Source: Perkinsus marinus ATCC 50983
Taxonomy: Eukaryota > Perkinsozoa > Perkinsida > Perkinsidae
Assembly (NCBI RefSeq): GCF_000006405.1
Contig: NW_003216476.1
Span: forward strand, 66,701-99,952
Direction: 5' to 3'
DNA: 33,252 bases
Under the pieces are notes generated by a model, which saw only the letters and a list, made by a program, of their open reading frames with translations, did no database searches and was not told the origin of the DNA. A program made the translations under genes and the position numbers. This document shows positions 1-11,112 of the stretch, in pieces. The stretch's first letter is position 1. The number at the start of each line of letters is the position of its first letter.

Positions 1-636
1 TCCTTACTCGAAGTGTCCTGTACCGAGGGTCGGGTCGAAGCTTTTAGGATGATGCTGAGACGTGATACAAGATTGTGCAGTAGCCAGGGGGGAGAGAGTC
101 TGTATTACTTTGCAGGGAGGGCACCGTCACAAGGGGTGACGAAGCAGTTCATTGAGACTATACGGGAACAATGTGATGGGCAACCTAGCAAGGGGAAGCT
201 CGTCCCACAGGCAGGCGGGGCAGATAGAGATCTGCAGATGCCTGGGGAGGTAGACACTAGAAGAGAGGGTCGAAGCTACGAGTCAGAGTGGTCGGAGATA
301 GCGAGCAAAGAGAAGTATTCCAAGGAGGTCGCTTCACTTCAGATTGAGGTTGAAAAATGGCGTGATAGAGCATTCGATGCAGCGCGTCAGAAACAGCAGC
401 TACTGGATAGAGTAGCCCGTTTAGAGGCCCAGTTGAAGGCTAAGGAGGTTAACGAGGCTAAGTTAACCGCCACACCACGTGTGGGGCCTCCCGAGAGGAA
501 GGATGACGAATACGAACGCCTGTGGAGGGATTCCAAGTTCGTTGATGCAGATAAGCCTCTGACTGGTGGTCCTGCGAATGAGCTCATAAGTTCACCGTTG
601 CCTCCACCTGAGGGACGTAAAATGTTTCTAACTTGA
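1..636 (+). CDS. Partial open frame with a coiled-coil segment, function unknown
   Basis: The frame is open from the first base of the window, so the true start is probably upstream. It runs about 212 codons to a stop at 634-636. The middle (roughly residues 95-150) is rich in Glu, Lys, Arg and Leu with heptad-like spacing (ASLQIEVEKWRDRAFDAARQ, then LLDRVARLEAQLKAKE), which suggests a coiled coil. The ends are Pro/Gly-rich. I recognise no family. A possible splice donor (GTAAAA) lies at about 618, and the next open frame begins directly after a TAG that could be an acceptor at 817-819, so this may be the first visible exon of a gene that includes 820-1095. The long unbroken frame contrasts with the intron-dense genes to the right. 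It could be a host gene or part of a mobile element. Confidence 0.45.
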   Translation, partial: SLLEVSCTEGRVEAFRMMLRRDTRLCSSQGGESLYYFAGRAPSQGVTKQFIETIREQCDGQPSKGKLVPQAGGADRDLQMPGEVDTRREGRSYESEWSEIASKEKYSKEVASLQIEVEKWRDRAFDAARQKQQLLDRVARLEAQLKAKEVNEAKLTATPRVGPPERKDDEYERLWRDSKFVDADKPLTGGPANELISSPLPPPEGRKMFLT

Positions 637-819
637 TCTGTAAAGCTGATAGTACTCGACTTGGTTAATTAGACATGGGGGGATCTGGCGTCTTCTGTAG
701 CCATCCATCTATCATGTATCCCTCCATCAATGCCTTCAAATTGATGCTCATCGGCCTCATGGAGTCCATCACTACGGTACGGACTATCGCTTTATAAATG
801 GAGTAGACACATCTCGTAG

Positions 820-1095
820 TTGCTTGTGGCAATCTTCCGCGCAATCCGAGGCATCGAGCCCAAGGCTTCCTCAGCTCTACAGCCTGAGCCTCCTGTTGGA
901 GACAGCACGCCTATGGAGCAGGTCGTCGAGGCTAGAGATAAGGCATCTCAGCCTCGAGAACGCAAAGAGCGAATCAAGAGATGCATTTACTGTGGTCATA
1001 GAGTGAAGCGCGGTGATCACTCGAGATGCCGACCGCTAACTCGAGAGGAGCGACTACAGATCGAGCCTAAAGTGAAAGGAATCTATCATGCCTAG
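820..1095 (+). CDS. Open frame with a Cys/His cluster, function unknown
   Basis: This 91-codon frame follows a stop or possible acceptor TAG at 817-819. Its first codon is TTG; the first ATG-type start would be the Met of STPMEQVVEA, about 30 codons in. Near the end it has CIYCGHRVKRGDHSRC, a CX2CX8HX2C pattern flanked by many Arg and Lys, which may bind zinc or nucleic acid. The spacing does not match a retroviral-type knuckle (CX2CX4HX4C). The stop overlaps the ATG of the next frame by a few bases (ATG at 1088, stop at 1093-1095). I do not recognise the family. It may be an exon joined to the upstream frame. Confidence 0.4.
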   Translation: MLVAIFRAIRGIEPKASSALQPEPPVGDSTPMEQVVEARDKASQPRERKERIKRCIYCGHRVKRGDHSRCRPLTREERLQIEPKVKGIYHA

Positions 1096-1381
1096 TAACG
1101 TCATCCTACCTTCTCAGGATAGTAGATCGACCGAACGATCTGTCGAGCTCGAGGCACTTCTCAAGGAAAAGATGCATGATGGTACTCAACCGCGGGATGA
1201 TATATCGATTGTCGCTATTCTTGCAATATCAGTCCGTGACGTAATCACGATGCTAGAAGACTCTCTGGTGATCGTTAGAAATGAGAGACGCCGATTGCAA
1301 CGAGTAAGGCAGGAGAATATCGATAATGATGATCTTATAAGTACGCTACCCATGGTACCAACAATCTCATGCTACATGTAG
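1088..1381 (+). CDS. Small open frame overlapping the previous one, function unknown
   Basis: A 97-codon frame that starts with ATG inside the last codons of the 820-1095 frame. It has a charged N-terminal half, a hydrophobic stretch (ISIVAILAISVRDVITMLED) and then a basic helix with heptad-like Leu/Val (NERRRLQRVRQENIDNDD). The stop/start overlap is unlike the other genes in this window, which have introns and separated starts, and could point to a compact element. No family is recognised. It may also be a chance frame. Confidence 0.3.
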   Translation: MPSNVILPSQDSRSTERSVELEALLKEKMHDGTQPRDDISIVAILAISVRDVITMLEDSLVIVRNERRRLQRVRQENIDNDDLISTLPMVPTISCYM

Positions 1382-3421
1382 GTACCGTAGCTGATAGTGA
1401 GGACCTTCCGTTCCTCGCGCCTCTTTGATGAGTATTCCATGGCTTTGTTGATGTGTTCATGTCACTCGTTATCACCTACCAATTCATTGTGTGATTAATT
1501 CGCGAAGAGGGGTTCAGCAGCTGAACTTCAGCTCCTACTTGTCGTCCGACATAGGGTGAGGAGAACTCTCGGAGGAAGCAGCTCGAGATCTTACCTTCGT
1601 ATGTTATGGATCCATAGTGTTGTTCGGTGATGCTTCCGCAGGATCAGGATTCGGAGAAAGCAATGCGATCATCGAGGGTCGATGATGAGCAGACCAACAG
1701 GATACGAATACGTGAGAACGCAGGTGTAGGGGAGCACGTATCATACCCCCGTGACGGGGTATGATACTGATATGATACCGGGGGCCCCGTCCAATCCTAC
1801 AGGGTGAGATAATCCAGCAGAGAGGATTGAGGGGATATAGAAGCCTCGAGCTTGATCAGCCTCATCATGAGGTGACCGTTCCATCATGCGGTGTGGCGGT
1901 CGCAGTGGCCTCAAAGATACAGAAAGGGTGCTCAATCATTATAGTGTGATCCGAGTGGGATTATGTGGGACTACATTATAGTAGTGATTATGAATGGGAG
2001 ATATACAGTGTGCTGTACACCGACAATGTCCTAATACTCTTGACCACAGCTCACTATCGCTCGTTTGCCAATAGGGAGCATGGCAGTGTTTGGCTGACGA
2101 GTCCTTTGGAGGTTCAATAGCGCTCGAGAGGAACCACGCAGCAAGCCTTAATGAGTAAGGATTGGATATTTGGAGGAGCTCGTTAAATAACACAGGTTGG
2201 ACCTGTGTCGAATAAGACCTGTCAGGTCCTGTCCTGTCTTTCCGTCATTGAAGAAAAGTGCGCAGTAGGCAGAGTTGATCGATCTACTTATATAGATAAT
2301 GGTCCATATCCATGCAGTATGTGGCTCTTCCTGATGTGGCGTATCGAGTTCGTATGTCGCGTTCCAAAGTTTCGGTTGAAGAGAAACGGCAATGTGCGCC
2401 AGACAACATCGATATGGAACCCACCATAATGGAGGCAACTCTCGGGTTGACGGACAACTTGGACACGGTCTTAACATGAGACTGCTGAACTATTTTAATG
2501 AGAACGTTCGAGACCCTCAAGTATTCATGTGACGTTCTCATAAACACAAGAGCCAACTGTACCCCTGAGGGGTCGTTTTCGTGAAGGTAATTGAGCTTAC
2601 TGAGCGAAGAACACCCGATGTGTCCATCACCATGAGACCGCACAACGCGCACAATGCGACACGCATCTCCACATCATGGTTGGAGGATGTGCCCACTCCT
2701 GTTAGCCAGTCTGCTAGCAGTAGCATTATACCGAATGTCCGCTACATACTATTTGCTTCCTTGTTTGCCCGACTGTGCGGCCATACACAGATAAACAGTA
2801 GGTGACGCTGTCACCGTGACGGGCGTGAGAGTCCTGAGCGTTGCTCATGCGTGAAACAGTCGACTACAATTGGAGTCTTTCGTGGATTCTTGTGAGATTT
2901 ACTTCTGCCAACCTTGTCGGTTGCAGCTTGGTATCATCTGACACCCGTACCTGTTCCTTGGATGTTGTTGCCAGTCACTTGCATCGAGTACCTCAAGTAT
3001 CAATTCACGACCTGATCACTGCCTCCACTATTCTCGGGACGGTCCCGAGACTCGGGAGACCTTGTCTACAATTATCCGTGACGGAATTATCATATACGTC
3101 ATGCATACTTCGCATCGCTTCGAGATTGGAGTAGAGTTCGAACATCTCTCGATTTGTTCCCCTTGGCAGCCCGCTCGTGATGATCTGCGTCTGCTGTGGA
3201 GTTCGCCAACTACACTGGGGAGCGAGGAGGGCCATCAGCCTCATCAGACCTCGACACTCGAATCGGATTTCCCAACGCGGTGTGAGAGAGCGATAGGAGG
3301 TTGCCCCAATTCACCGAAGCCCCCAGGTCTTCTACGGATACCATCGGCAACTAATAGCAGGGCTAAACTAACCATAAGAGATGATCAAATCCGCAAACCA
3401 TATTGCTTAGTTAACTACCCT
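1382..3421. other. Stretch without a supported gene
   Basis: All frames are short and none shows a recognisable motif. I see several small inverted repeats: 1738-1767; one around 2191-2210 built on ACAGGT and ACCTGT; and one near 3033-3052 (TCTCGGGAC with GTCCCGAGA). A plus frame from 3062 stays open into exon 1 of the PI-PLC gene, but its upstream part has no signal or domain and I treat it as untranslated. Confidence 0.5.
1738..1767. repeat. Perfect 12-bp inverted repeat (hairpin)
   Basis: GTATCATACCCC at 1738-1749 is followed by a 6-nt spacer and its exact reverse complement GGGGTATGATAC at 1756-1767. A third part-copy (TATGATAC) follows at 1771-1778, next to a G/C block. It lies 350 bp beyond the last plus-strand open frame of the left-hand cluster and could be a terminator, a protein-binding palindrome or an element end. 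Confidence 0.75.
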
Positions 3422-4430
3422 ATGATCGTCGTCTCGATCTGGACCATCCTACTATTGTCGGTTACGTCTTCAGGCGTGACCCACGAAAATGAGGACATCC
3501 CCCTTAATGAATGGCCGATGCTCATGTAAGTGGCGATGATCATTGCTGTCAGCATCTCGAGTCACCTCAGGAGTCACGATTCTGGTACCGGCTATATATC
3601 CAAATTGAATCCATTTTGGAAGATAGCCAAAGTACAAGAAGGGGGCTTTGCTAAGCAGCTTGATTGCGGTGTGCGAGCATTCGATCTGCGTTTCTTATGC
3701 AACACAGCAGGGCTGTATATGCATCATGGCATTCTACCCATTATTCACAGCTTCACTGATGCTTTGAAGGAAGTCAAAACATGGGCTAGTGCACATCCAC
3801 AAGAGTTGATATTGCTTATAAACAGCCACTATTCTCCCAATGATGATCATTGTAGAGCGAAGGTATGGCAGGCCATGGCCAGTCTTGGTCTTATGACTCC
3901 TATTGGATCGGACGGCTCATGTGATAAGTTGCAAGGTCTCTCAGTCAGACAAGCTAAGGCCAAGTCTAAACTTGAAGAAGGTAACCCATCTCGCTCAGAG
4001 CACGTGATTTTCTGATTGTACATCAGGTGGAAACATCTTCGTTGTCGAAGGTGAAGGTAAGTGCCTCGACGCAAACTGGAACCCTAAGCTGACATGCTAT
4101 CGCCAGAATGGAGACTGCCGTAGAGGCTCACCTGGTAGCGACGTGATCAACAAGGAGATGCTCAGCTACATCAATGAAACTGCCTCTCACAAACCGACGT
4201 CTAACCATCTGGCTACGATCCAGGCACTTTGGCAGTATGATGTCGACTCTGTAGGAAGGATGCTCGCTGACGGGTCGAATATCCTCAAGGATTCGCAACT
4301 CAGCGGCCTCCACGAGGAACTCGTTGATGTTATCCCACAGCTGAAGTATGTTAATCTCCTTGAAGTCGACGATGCCTGCTTTGGCGGGACGGAGTTGTTA
4401 GAAGCATTGCGGACACGCAGAAGTCGGTAA
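3422..4430 (+). CDS. Secreted PI-PLC X-domain protein
   Basis: Model: 3422-3525, 3553-3980, 4027-4430, giving 311 residues. The protein starts with a likely signal peptide (MIVVSIWTILLLSVTSSG). The X-domain core follows: the first catalytic His in SHDSGTGYIS (about residue 42), Asp and Arg in FDLRF, and the second His in YMHHG. These match the His/Asp/Arg/His set of bacterial-type phosphatidylinositol-specific phospholipase C, which cleaves PI or GPI head groups without a Y domain or EF-hands. LILLINSHY is typical of the barrel. The Cys-rich second half (KCLDANW, LTCYRQNGDC) fits an extracellular protein. Intron 1 is only 27 nt (GTAAGT..CAG) and intron 2 is 46 nt; both keep phase. It is the only recognisable plus-strand gene and converges on the minus-strand array. 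Confidence 0.85.
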
Positions 4431-5475
4431 CTACTGCAGCCAACTCTGCAGCCTGAATAGCAAGGCCTGAATAGGGTTGTAATTCTATCAACATGATTAT
4501 TATATCATCATTTAGTGCTCACTACGATATATTATATTGTTCGATATCATGAGCATATTGAACAGGAGGGTAGATAGGTATAACGGATCAAAACATATGG
4601 TGACCGCGTCCGATCCATCAGCTTTATTATTTTTATGTTTGGGTTGATTGTTCGCATATAACATATTCTCATATGTTGGATAACATGCAACTCGGCTAAC
4701 AACACGGCGACCTTTCTTGGGCTTTCTTATGCCACTTATTGCTTCACCCGTTCGGTTGGGTTGACAGTTTTTGGATCAGCACTGATGGTGAGTAGTCTCG
4801 TTCAATGGATGAGTAAAGTTCTGAGCTCCGTTTTGCTAGCCTATATCGTTTTACGCTCCGACTGAATTCAAGTACTTCAACCTGCTGCGACTCGAAAAAT
4901 CGGACGACCCCCCGAGAAGTTTCCGCTTGGTTTCGAATTTGCACTAAGTCCCTTATGCTCCATTCAAGAAACCCAGCATCTCCTAGGCATCTCCATTGGA
5001 GAAGGCCACTGACACTCCTTATACAACTGTTTCCCGCGCCTCCGACTTGTGTCGTATGCACTCCAAAATGGAAGGGCTCAGACCCAAGGTCCATTTGGGA
5101 GCGCGAGACTTGCTCACTTCACCTTCAGTGGTGATGACATTCGTTCGCCAAATTCCCCGGCATTTATGCTCGTAAGGATGACACGCTATGCTTGACACTT
5201 GAAAAGTTCCTAACAGTTTACGTTAATGACACTCTAAGAATAATCGAAGGAAACAGTCGAAGAAAGACCCCATCAAGCACTAATCAAAATATGGAATCCC
5301 CATCGGCCTCGTCACTACTGTGCATGTTCTACCGAATCAATCACCCTTTTATTGAGCTCTCAGACTAAACGAACAGAGGAAAGCTGCAATAAATGATGCT
5401 TGATAACATATTACAAGACGAATTGGTGCGACAATGGTAGGTCGATGCTTATATAATGCTACCATCAGAGACGAT
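4431..5475. other. Convergent intergenic region
   Basis: It lies between the 3' ends of the PI-PLC gene (+) and the TMEM245-like gene (-). The part at 4480-4680 is AT-rich. A 116-codon minus frame at 4744-5094 has no recognised motif and no clear splice partners; I regard it as probably not coding. No RNA gene is seen. Confidence 0.5.
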
Positions 5476-8400
5476 CTACTCAGTCTTCACCTGTTGTTGT
5501 TGTTGTTGCTGACCACCAAACTCCCTATCAAATGATGCTTTGGCTTGTCTCAAAAGGTGCTCAAACAGGCCACTTGGCACAGAGGACATTCGGCCGTCTT
5601 CATCAACGTAAGCCTCCCTATACTCCGATTTAGGAGATAGTAAACTTGTTGTGGTATGACTACGGTTAGGTCCGGGTGAGCCGCATTTGCCAGCATGCCA
5701 TTCTGAAGCTACTGTATAGAGAGTAAATGGCACAGTAGCGATGGCTGGACCTAGAATCACACCACGGGCGCCGAACCAGCTGACTCCAAGGCCGACAGCC
5801 ACCGCAGACATCCACGGGTTGGCATCTGGTATTTCCGAATAAATAGCCGGACCGACATACCACCACACGAGGAAGTTCAATATCGCCGCTATGGCACCAC
5901 AAACCTGCGCCATACCTCTATCATAGGAGAGGAAGATGTATGGTACGATGAGGAAGGAGACTGAGCAAGGGGATATCTGAGCAAGAGTTAACGATGGTGT
6001 GGTATTAATGGGCACCTACGACCGGAAGTAGACCGATAACGAAGGCGACACAGGCCGGGATATAGGCCACCGGGCAATCGAATACCTGCAACCCCAACGA
6101 TATCATCACAGTATGCACCAGAGAAGCTATTACCGAGAAGACAAGCCATGTGTAAACTGCGTGGAATATGGACATTTTAATAGCGCTATAAAGTATAGCC
6201 TTTAGGGCTCTACGGAGGATATTATAGAGGTAGAAAGAGGGATCGATAACTTGTAACACCTGAGATATCAAAGACGGTGATGTTAAGCTCAACTACCACA
6301 CGTTCGAGGCTACATCCGCCCAGATACATGAACTATAGGTACACCTACGAGGAAGCGTACATGACGCCCTATGACTCTGGGACTATCCACTAGACTGTAC
6401 ATAGACCTGTGAGTACTCGGCTCTACTAATACTATCAATATCCCTAGTCCTCTATAATCCACAGACCATCATCCCTTACTGTAGCCATGTAGTCATGGAG
6501 ACCTCCTTGTTCAGACTGCAGGAGATAGTATAGAGCTGTGACAGCGAAGAAGAAGTGGAAGAGCGATTCCACTAGGGTACCGATGATACCAGTCACTACG
6601 CTCACCGAGAACTGTATGCCAGCCTGATGATGATGCACCAATATACATACAAATGATCTGGATATTACTAGCGAGGCATGTCCAGAGGCCGCTAGCAGGT
6701 CCATAAGGAGTCCTCCCACCAACGTAGCAGCGCCACTGCTCTGTACTGAATCTTTCACGCCTCGATCAATGGAGGCATCGTAGGCACCAGCATCATAGTA
6801 CTGCCTCACCTGAAGTAGCAAGAGGTATTCGACTTGAGAGCATAGGCTTATGACCTCCTTATAAGCCGAGAGCAGCATTGATGGTGATGTTACTAGATCC
6901 TTCAGATTCCAGGCTTGTAGTAAGCGGGCGACCTCAGTGGTATTACCCAGCGGCACGGTCGTCAGGTGATCCTTCATACCGATGGTATACATATCAGCAA
7001 AGATGTCTTCAACCCCTCGTGCGTGAGCACATCTACGAAAGGTGTCTTCGCACCGCAGGAACACTTCATCCCCTATCAATGGTGACACCTCTGTTAAAGA
7101 GGTATTCACTGACCCACCCGAGAGCACCTAAACAGGGCGTTGTTGTACATGTGGCAGAGAAGATGATGCATAATCAAGTAACAGCACTAAATATCAACTC
7201 TTCTCATGCCTAAGACTGGTTGGCTAGACCCGATATACGCATGAATCCAGCCCTCTCCTAGAGCAACGCCCAAGTGGTAGGAAATAATAACACCTATTCC
7301 AAGGCGTACTACTACCATGTCTATATAGTTATATAGATCCCTGGTTTTGGTGGTTACAGAGTCCGTCTCGATAAAGTGTGACACCGCATCGCTTGCTGCT
7401 GAGTAGGCTAGCTCTGCATACTGTTTGTATGGGTGTAAGGCCTGCATCTCCAACAAACTTCGCGCGCCACGAAATAGGCTACCAATGGCATCCCAGAGAA
7501 AGGCAAACTCGAGGGATATGTTGTAGCCGATATAAGCGGCCAGGATAGTACCCAGGACCGAGAACAGGACCATCACACTTGTAGCCGAGATGAAGTCTGC
7601 ATTAGACTTGATGAATTTACTGCATATCCTACCACACCATGCGCACATCATCGAGAAGCCATCATAGGTAGCCGTAAAAAGACGCTGACTAGCGAGGCGT
7701 AGTGCACTAGGATTGCCTTCATCTACCATCAGTGGGAGTTCGTCGTTACTATCGGGCTCCGATAACGGTGGCTCGGATGAAGACCCCTCATCTTGTGACG
7801 ACTCAGCGGCTCGAATCTAAGCCAAGACATACGGATCGTAGTCTACAATATCTATTCTGCGATGGATCTCAACTACACGCTCCTTATGCTGAAGGACTTT
7901 GTTCAGCCTACAGGACTCTAATGACGGAAATTACTGATTTCATTAACGGTGTATTCGAAGTAAGTTCGTCGCCATATTACACTCTAATGTAGCAGTGAGT
8001 GAAGAAATTTTCCATTCCTAGCACCATGACTAGAAGCCTTTATTACGTCATCATCCTCATCGTCGGAACGCTCTCTAGATGTATCCATAACGGTAGGTGT
8101 ATTACCAACCTCACTGACCCTCCTGGACCAACTTCGCGATCGACTTCGCCGTCTACTCCCAGGCACACTACTCCTCCCTCTACGTCTCTTATGGAGATAC
8201 AGGAACACTTTACCGAGACCGCATAGCCATCGTACCAGCAATGTTAATACTGCAATGATGAGAGTGTACCGCAGTATACCGCCATATACTGCTGGGAAGG
8301 CCCAAGCAAACTTCCAAAAGTACAGATATAATATTACCGCGCGCCACAAAATTCTGAAATACAGACTGCTGCCACCGTCATCCCTGGGTAGAAGTATGTA

Positions 8401-9481
8401 CACCACACATCGATAGACGAGAGTGGTAGCATCAATAGCTTGCCGGAGAGACATCTTCAAGATAGCATGCATTGGACTCAGTGGTGGGTCAGGAGCACGT
8501 CGCTTATGCAGCACATCTGCCTCCTGGAAGCAACAAAGGCGTCTCTACTTACACTTTTATAGATATTACTGGTGACTGGTGTAGAAAATATAATATAAAG
8601 AAATCATATAAAGATATCTAATATTACATATTTTACAGATGTTATTAAGAAACCAAGATATGTTGGATTCTACTATCAACGGCTTGAAGTAATTCCTGGT
8701 CGTAGGATATACCAAAACTTATAGACTTTTCCTCAACCACCCGAAGGTCCCCCCAACGACGAGCTACATATGTTCAAACCTACCGCCTCAGCTTGAAATC
8801 CTGATATACGTCGATACACACGTACCCCAAAGACTATACACGTATGGCTGATCGAGATTCTCACGTCTATGCTACACTGATAATGATGGCCTATCCAAAC
8901 CTAAGCTGATGCACTTTGAGGTTTGTGTTATCTATACGGGTCACTATTCGTCACATATGCACCAAACAAGAGACTCCTCCTACCTGTATAGTCTCATCAC
9001 CTCCTTGTCCAGGCGAACTGGCCCTGATGTCCTCTTGACATGGCGAACCACTAGATTCAGACCTCCGGTCAAAGCTCCACTCCCGCGCTTCCCGTACCGC
9101 ACTTGCTTGAGGTATGTGGAACACAGTCAATAAGGCACTCTTGATAAGCTGCTTTGGTGGGTACAATAGTAGGTAGGCCACAATGACCCAGAATAACGTC
9201 TGTAGGAAGGGGTAGAGCAACACGTAATTGAGGCCCAACAGAGCAGTTACACCAATGCATAGTAGTATGACTAAATACGCCCGTACCCACATAGATGGTT
9301 GCTGTGCTGATGACGCCTTACTCGACTCGCAAACAATACGACCTAGATGCCTCTCCAAACGAACCTCATGATCATACAGAGCCTCCGTGAAAGCATGAAC
9401 CAGTTTCATGTCATGTTGATACCGCTCCTTCTCGAAGATGGGGCTATCATCACCTCCCTGCACCGTGGAAGGATTAGACAT
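5476..9481 (-). CDS. TMEM245-like (AI-2E transporter superfamily) multi-pass membrane protein
   Basis: Model, in transcript order: 9481-8984, 8523-8047, 7816-7217, 7127-6480, 6292-6020, 5976-5476, all phase 0, about 998 residues (human TMEM245 is about 880-910). The N-terminal exon has two membrane segments followed by LLYPFLQTLFWVIVAYLLLY and PPKQL, like the opening of TMEM245. The last exons carry the AI-2E-type end: FDCPVAYIPACVAFVIGLLP, then PDANPWMSAVAVGLGVSWFG and ARGVILGPAIATVPFTLY, matching the conserved tail in which a glycine-rich loop precedes the final helix. The C-terminus has a Gln run (QQQQQQQVKTE). The third exon's donor (GTCTTA at 7216-7211) is weak and was chosen for phase. 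Function in eukaryotes is unclear; membrane transport is inferred from the superfamily. Exon 2 ends in an Arg/Ser-rich and acidic cytoplasmic-looking segment. Confidence 0.8.
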
Positions 9482-9680
9482 GCAACTACCATACTAAGGT
9501 AGTAGTAGCACCACAACATTCCGTAGCCCAAATCTATAGCCACACTCACTGACTGCTGCGATAGTGACTGAGTAACGCAAGACACTAATGTAATAGGAAA
9601 AGTCTGAACACTATAAACAGTTTTGAAAAAACTCTGAGGATCTTCGTTACTATACTCTACCTCTATAAGAAACTATTCAT

Positions 9681-11112
9681 TTACAGTTTACCACCGTGAG
9701 CACCATCACCAGGGGCCACAGCAATGGTATCACATTTGATGCCGCTAGCCTTCTCATACAACTGGGCCACTTCCTTGCAGAAGTCATCCACCTTATCAGC
9801 CTTCACTAGATTGATAGTGCAACCACCGAAACCACCTCCCATAAGACGAGCTCCTAGGAAGCCAGGACAACCCTGCGCCTGGTCAAACATGATATCCAAC
9901 TCCTTGCAGGAGTTCCCAAAGTCATCTCTACTCGACACATGAGAGGCATTCATGAGTTGCCCAAACTTCTCCATATCATTTTTAGATATCGCATCCATAG
10001 CCTCGGCAACACGTGTGTTCTCACCTAGAAATGAACTTTTAAAACTAACAGATCATCCACGTCAACTCACCAATAACATGATTCGCCCTCTTCCTGTCAT
10101 CTTCGGTTAGAGTAGACTTCTTCGCCTCGTAGGTGTCCGCATCTATGTCCCTCAAAAATGGCACACCGAGCGCCTTAGCAGCACCAAAGCAGCACTTCCT
10201 CAACTCATTGTACTTTCCGTCCACAAGCTGATGAGGAGCATGAGTATTGCACAGAACGAAGCGAACATCATCTAAGAAGCGGCATATACCATAGTAGAGG
10301 CATTCTCATTGTTGAACTCACTCTGTAGAGGAACGTAATCACAACTGTTATCACGGCAATCCAGATGGACTAGTTGGCCACTCTTCGCAAAAGCCGAGGT
10401 ATATTGATCCAGTATACCACAACCCATACCAACAAAGTTGTTCCTAAAGAGAAGAAACTAAGAGCATGGACATCATAAAAACTGCTTACTCAGCACTCTT
10501 GCATGCTAACACCACCTCGAGGAGCTTAGCCTTATACAGTTTACTATCAGGACCATCCAGCTCTCTAATGAGATTAGCAGTAGCCAACTCAATTGCAGCA
10601 GATGAAGACACGCCAGCCCCTAAAGAGTGGGAAATGTTCAATCTACTATATCGTCCAGAATGCCTCCTACCCACTGGCACGTTGGAGTAGATAGAGGCCT
10701 GGAAAGCAGGTACTCCATAGCTAGCTTTTCTCAACTCTACTATGACACCCTTCGAGTAGTTTGCCCAGGAATCCTCTCCCTCATACTTGGTCTCATCGTT
10801 AATATCAAACTCTACCACATTCGCAAAGGCACTGCTATGAAGACGCACTTTATCATCAGGGGACTTGCCACCAACAACAACCGTATAACGATCGATAGCA
10901 GCCGATAAGACAAAACCCTCATTATAGTCGGTGTGGTTACCAAGGATCTCAATACGACCTAACAACACAGGAAATACAAGGTTGATAATATATTACCCCA
11001 ACCTACCAGGGGCAGCACCAAAAGCAGCCGGCTCAGCCCCAAACTTCTGTCGGTAATCCTTCACAGCATCGGCTACTAGTGAGGCAGCAGGCGTATTGAG
11101 AGTACTGGTCAT
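9681..11112 (-). CDS. Galactokinase (GHMP kinase)
   Basis: Model: 11112-11007, 10958-10671, 10619-10490, 10443-10322, 10271-10071, 10024-9681; 396 residues, the usual galactokinase length. It phosphorylates galactose with ATP in the Leloir pathway. The signature GRIEILGNHTDYNEGFVLS lies near residue 36; the ATP loop reads VPVGAGVSSSAAIELA after splicing; the sugar-binding segment is NNFVGMGCGILDQYTSAF; and the third GHMP motif is GARLMGGGFGGCTINLV. The 51-nt intron at 10620-10670 has no in-frame stop and could be missed, but removing it restores the canonical loop. The signature reads E and N where E. coli and human GalK have N and E (GRVNLIGEHTDYN); from memory this variant is common in some bacterial galactokinases. 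Neighbours on the same strand are TMEM245-like and SmE genes, with no functional link seen. Confidence 0.93.

Noticed and set aside
820-1095. Retroviral-type zinc knuckle
   Set aside because: The spacing is CX2CX8HX2C, not CX2CX4HX4C, and no polymerase, integrase or terminal repeats are seen.
3062-3529. Long plus frame running into PI-PLC exon 1
   Set aside because: A Met at 3422 gives a clean signal peptide; the upstream part has no domain, and secreted members of this family start with the signal.
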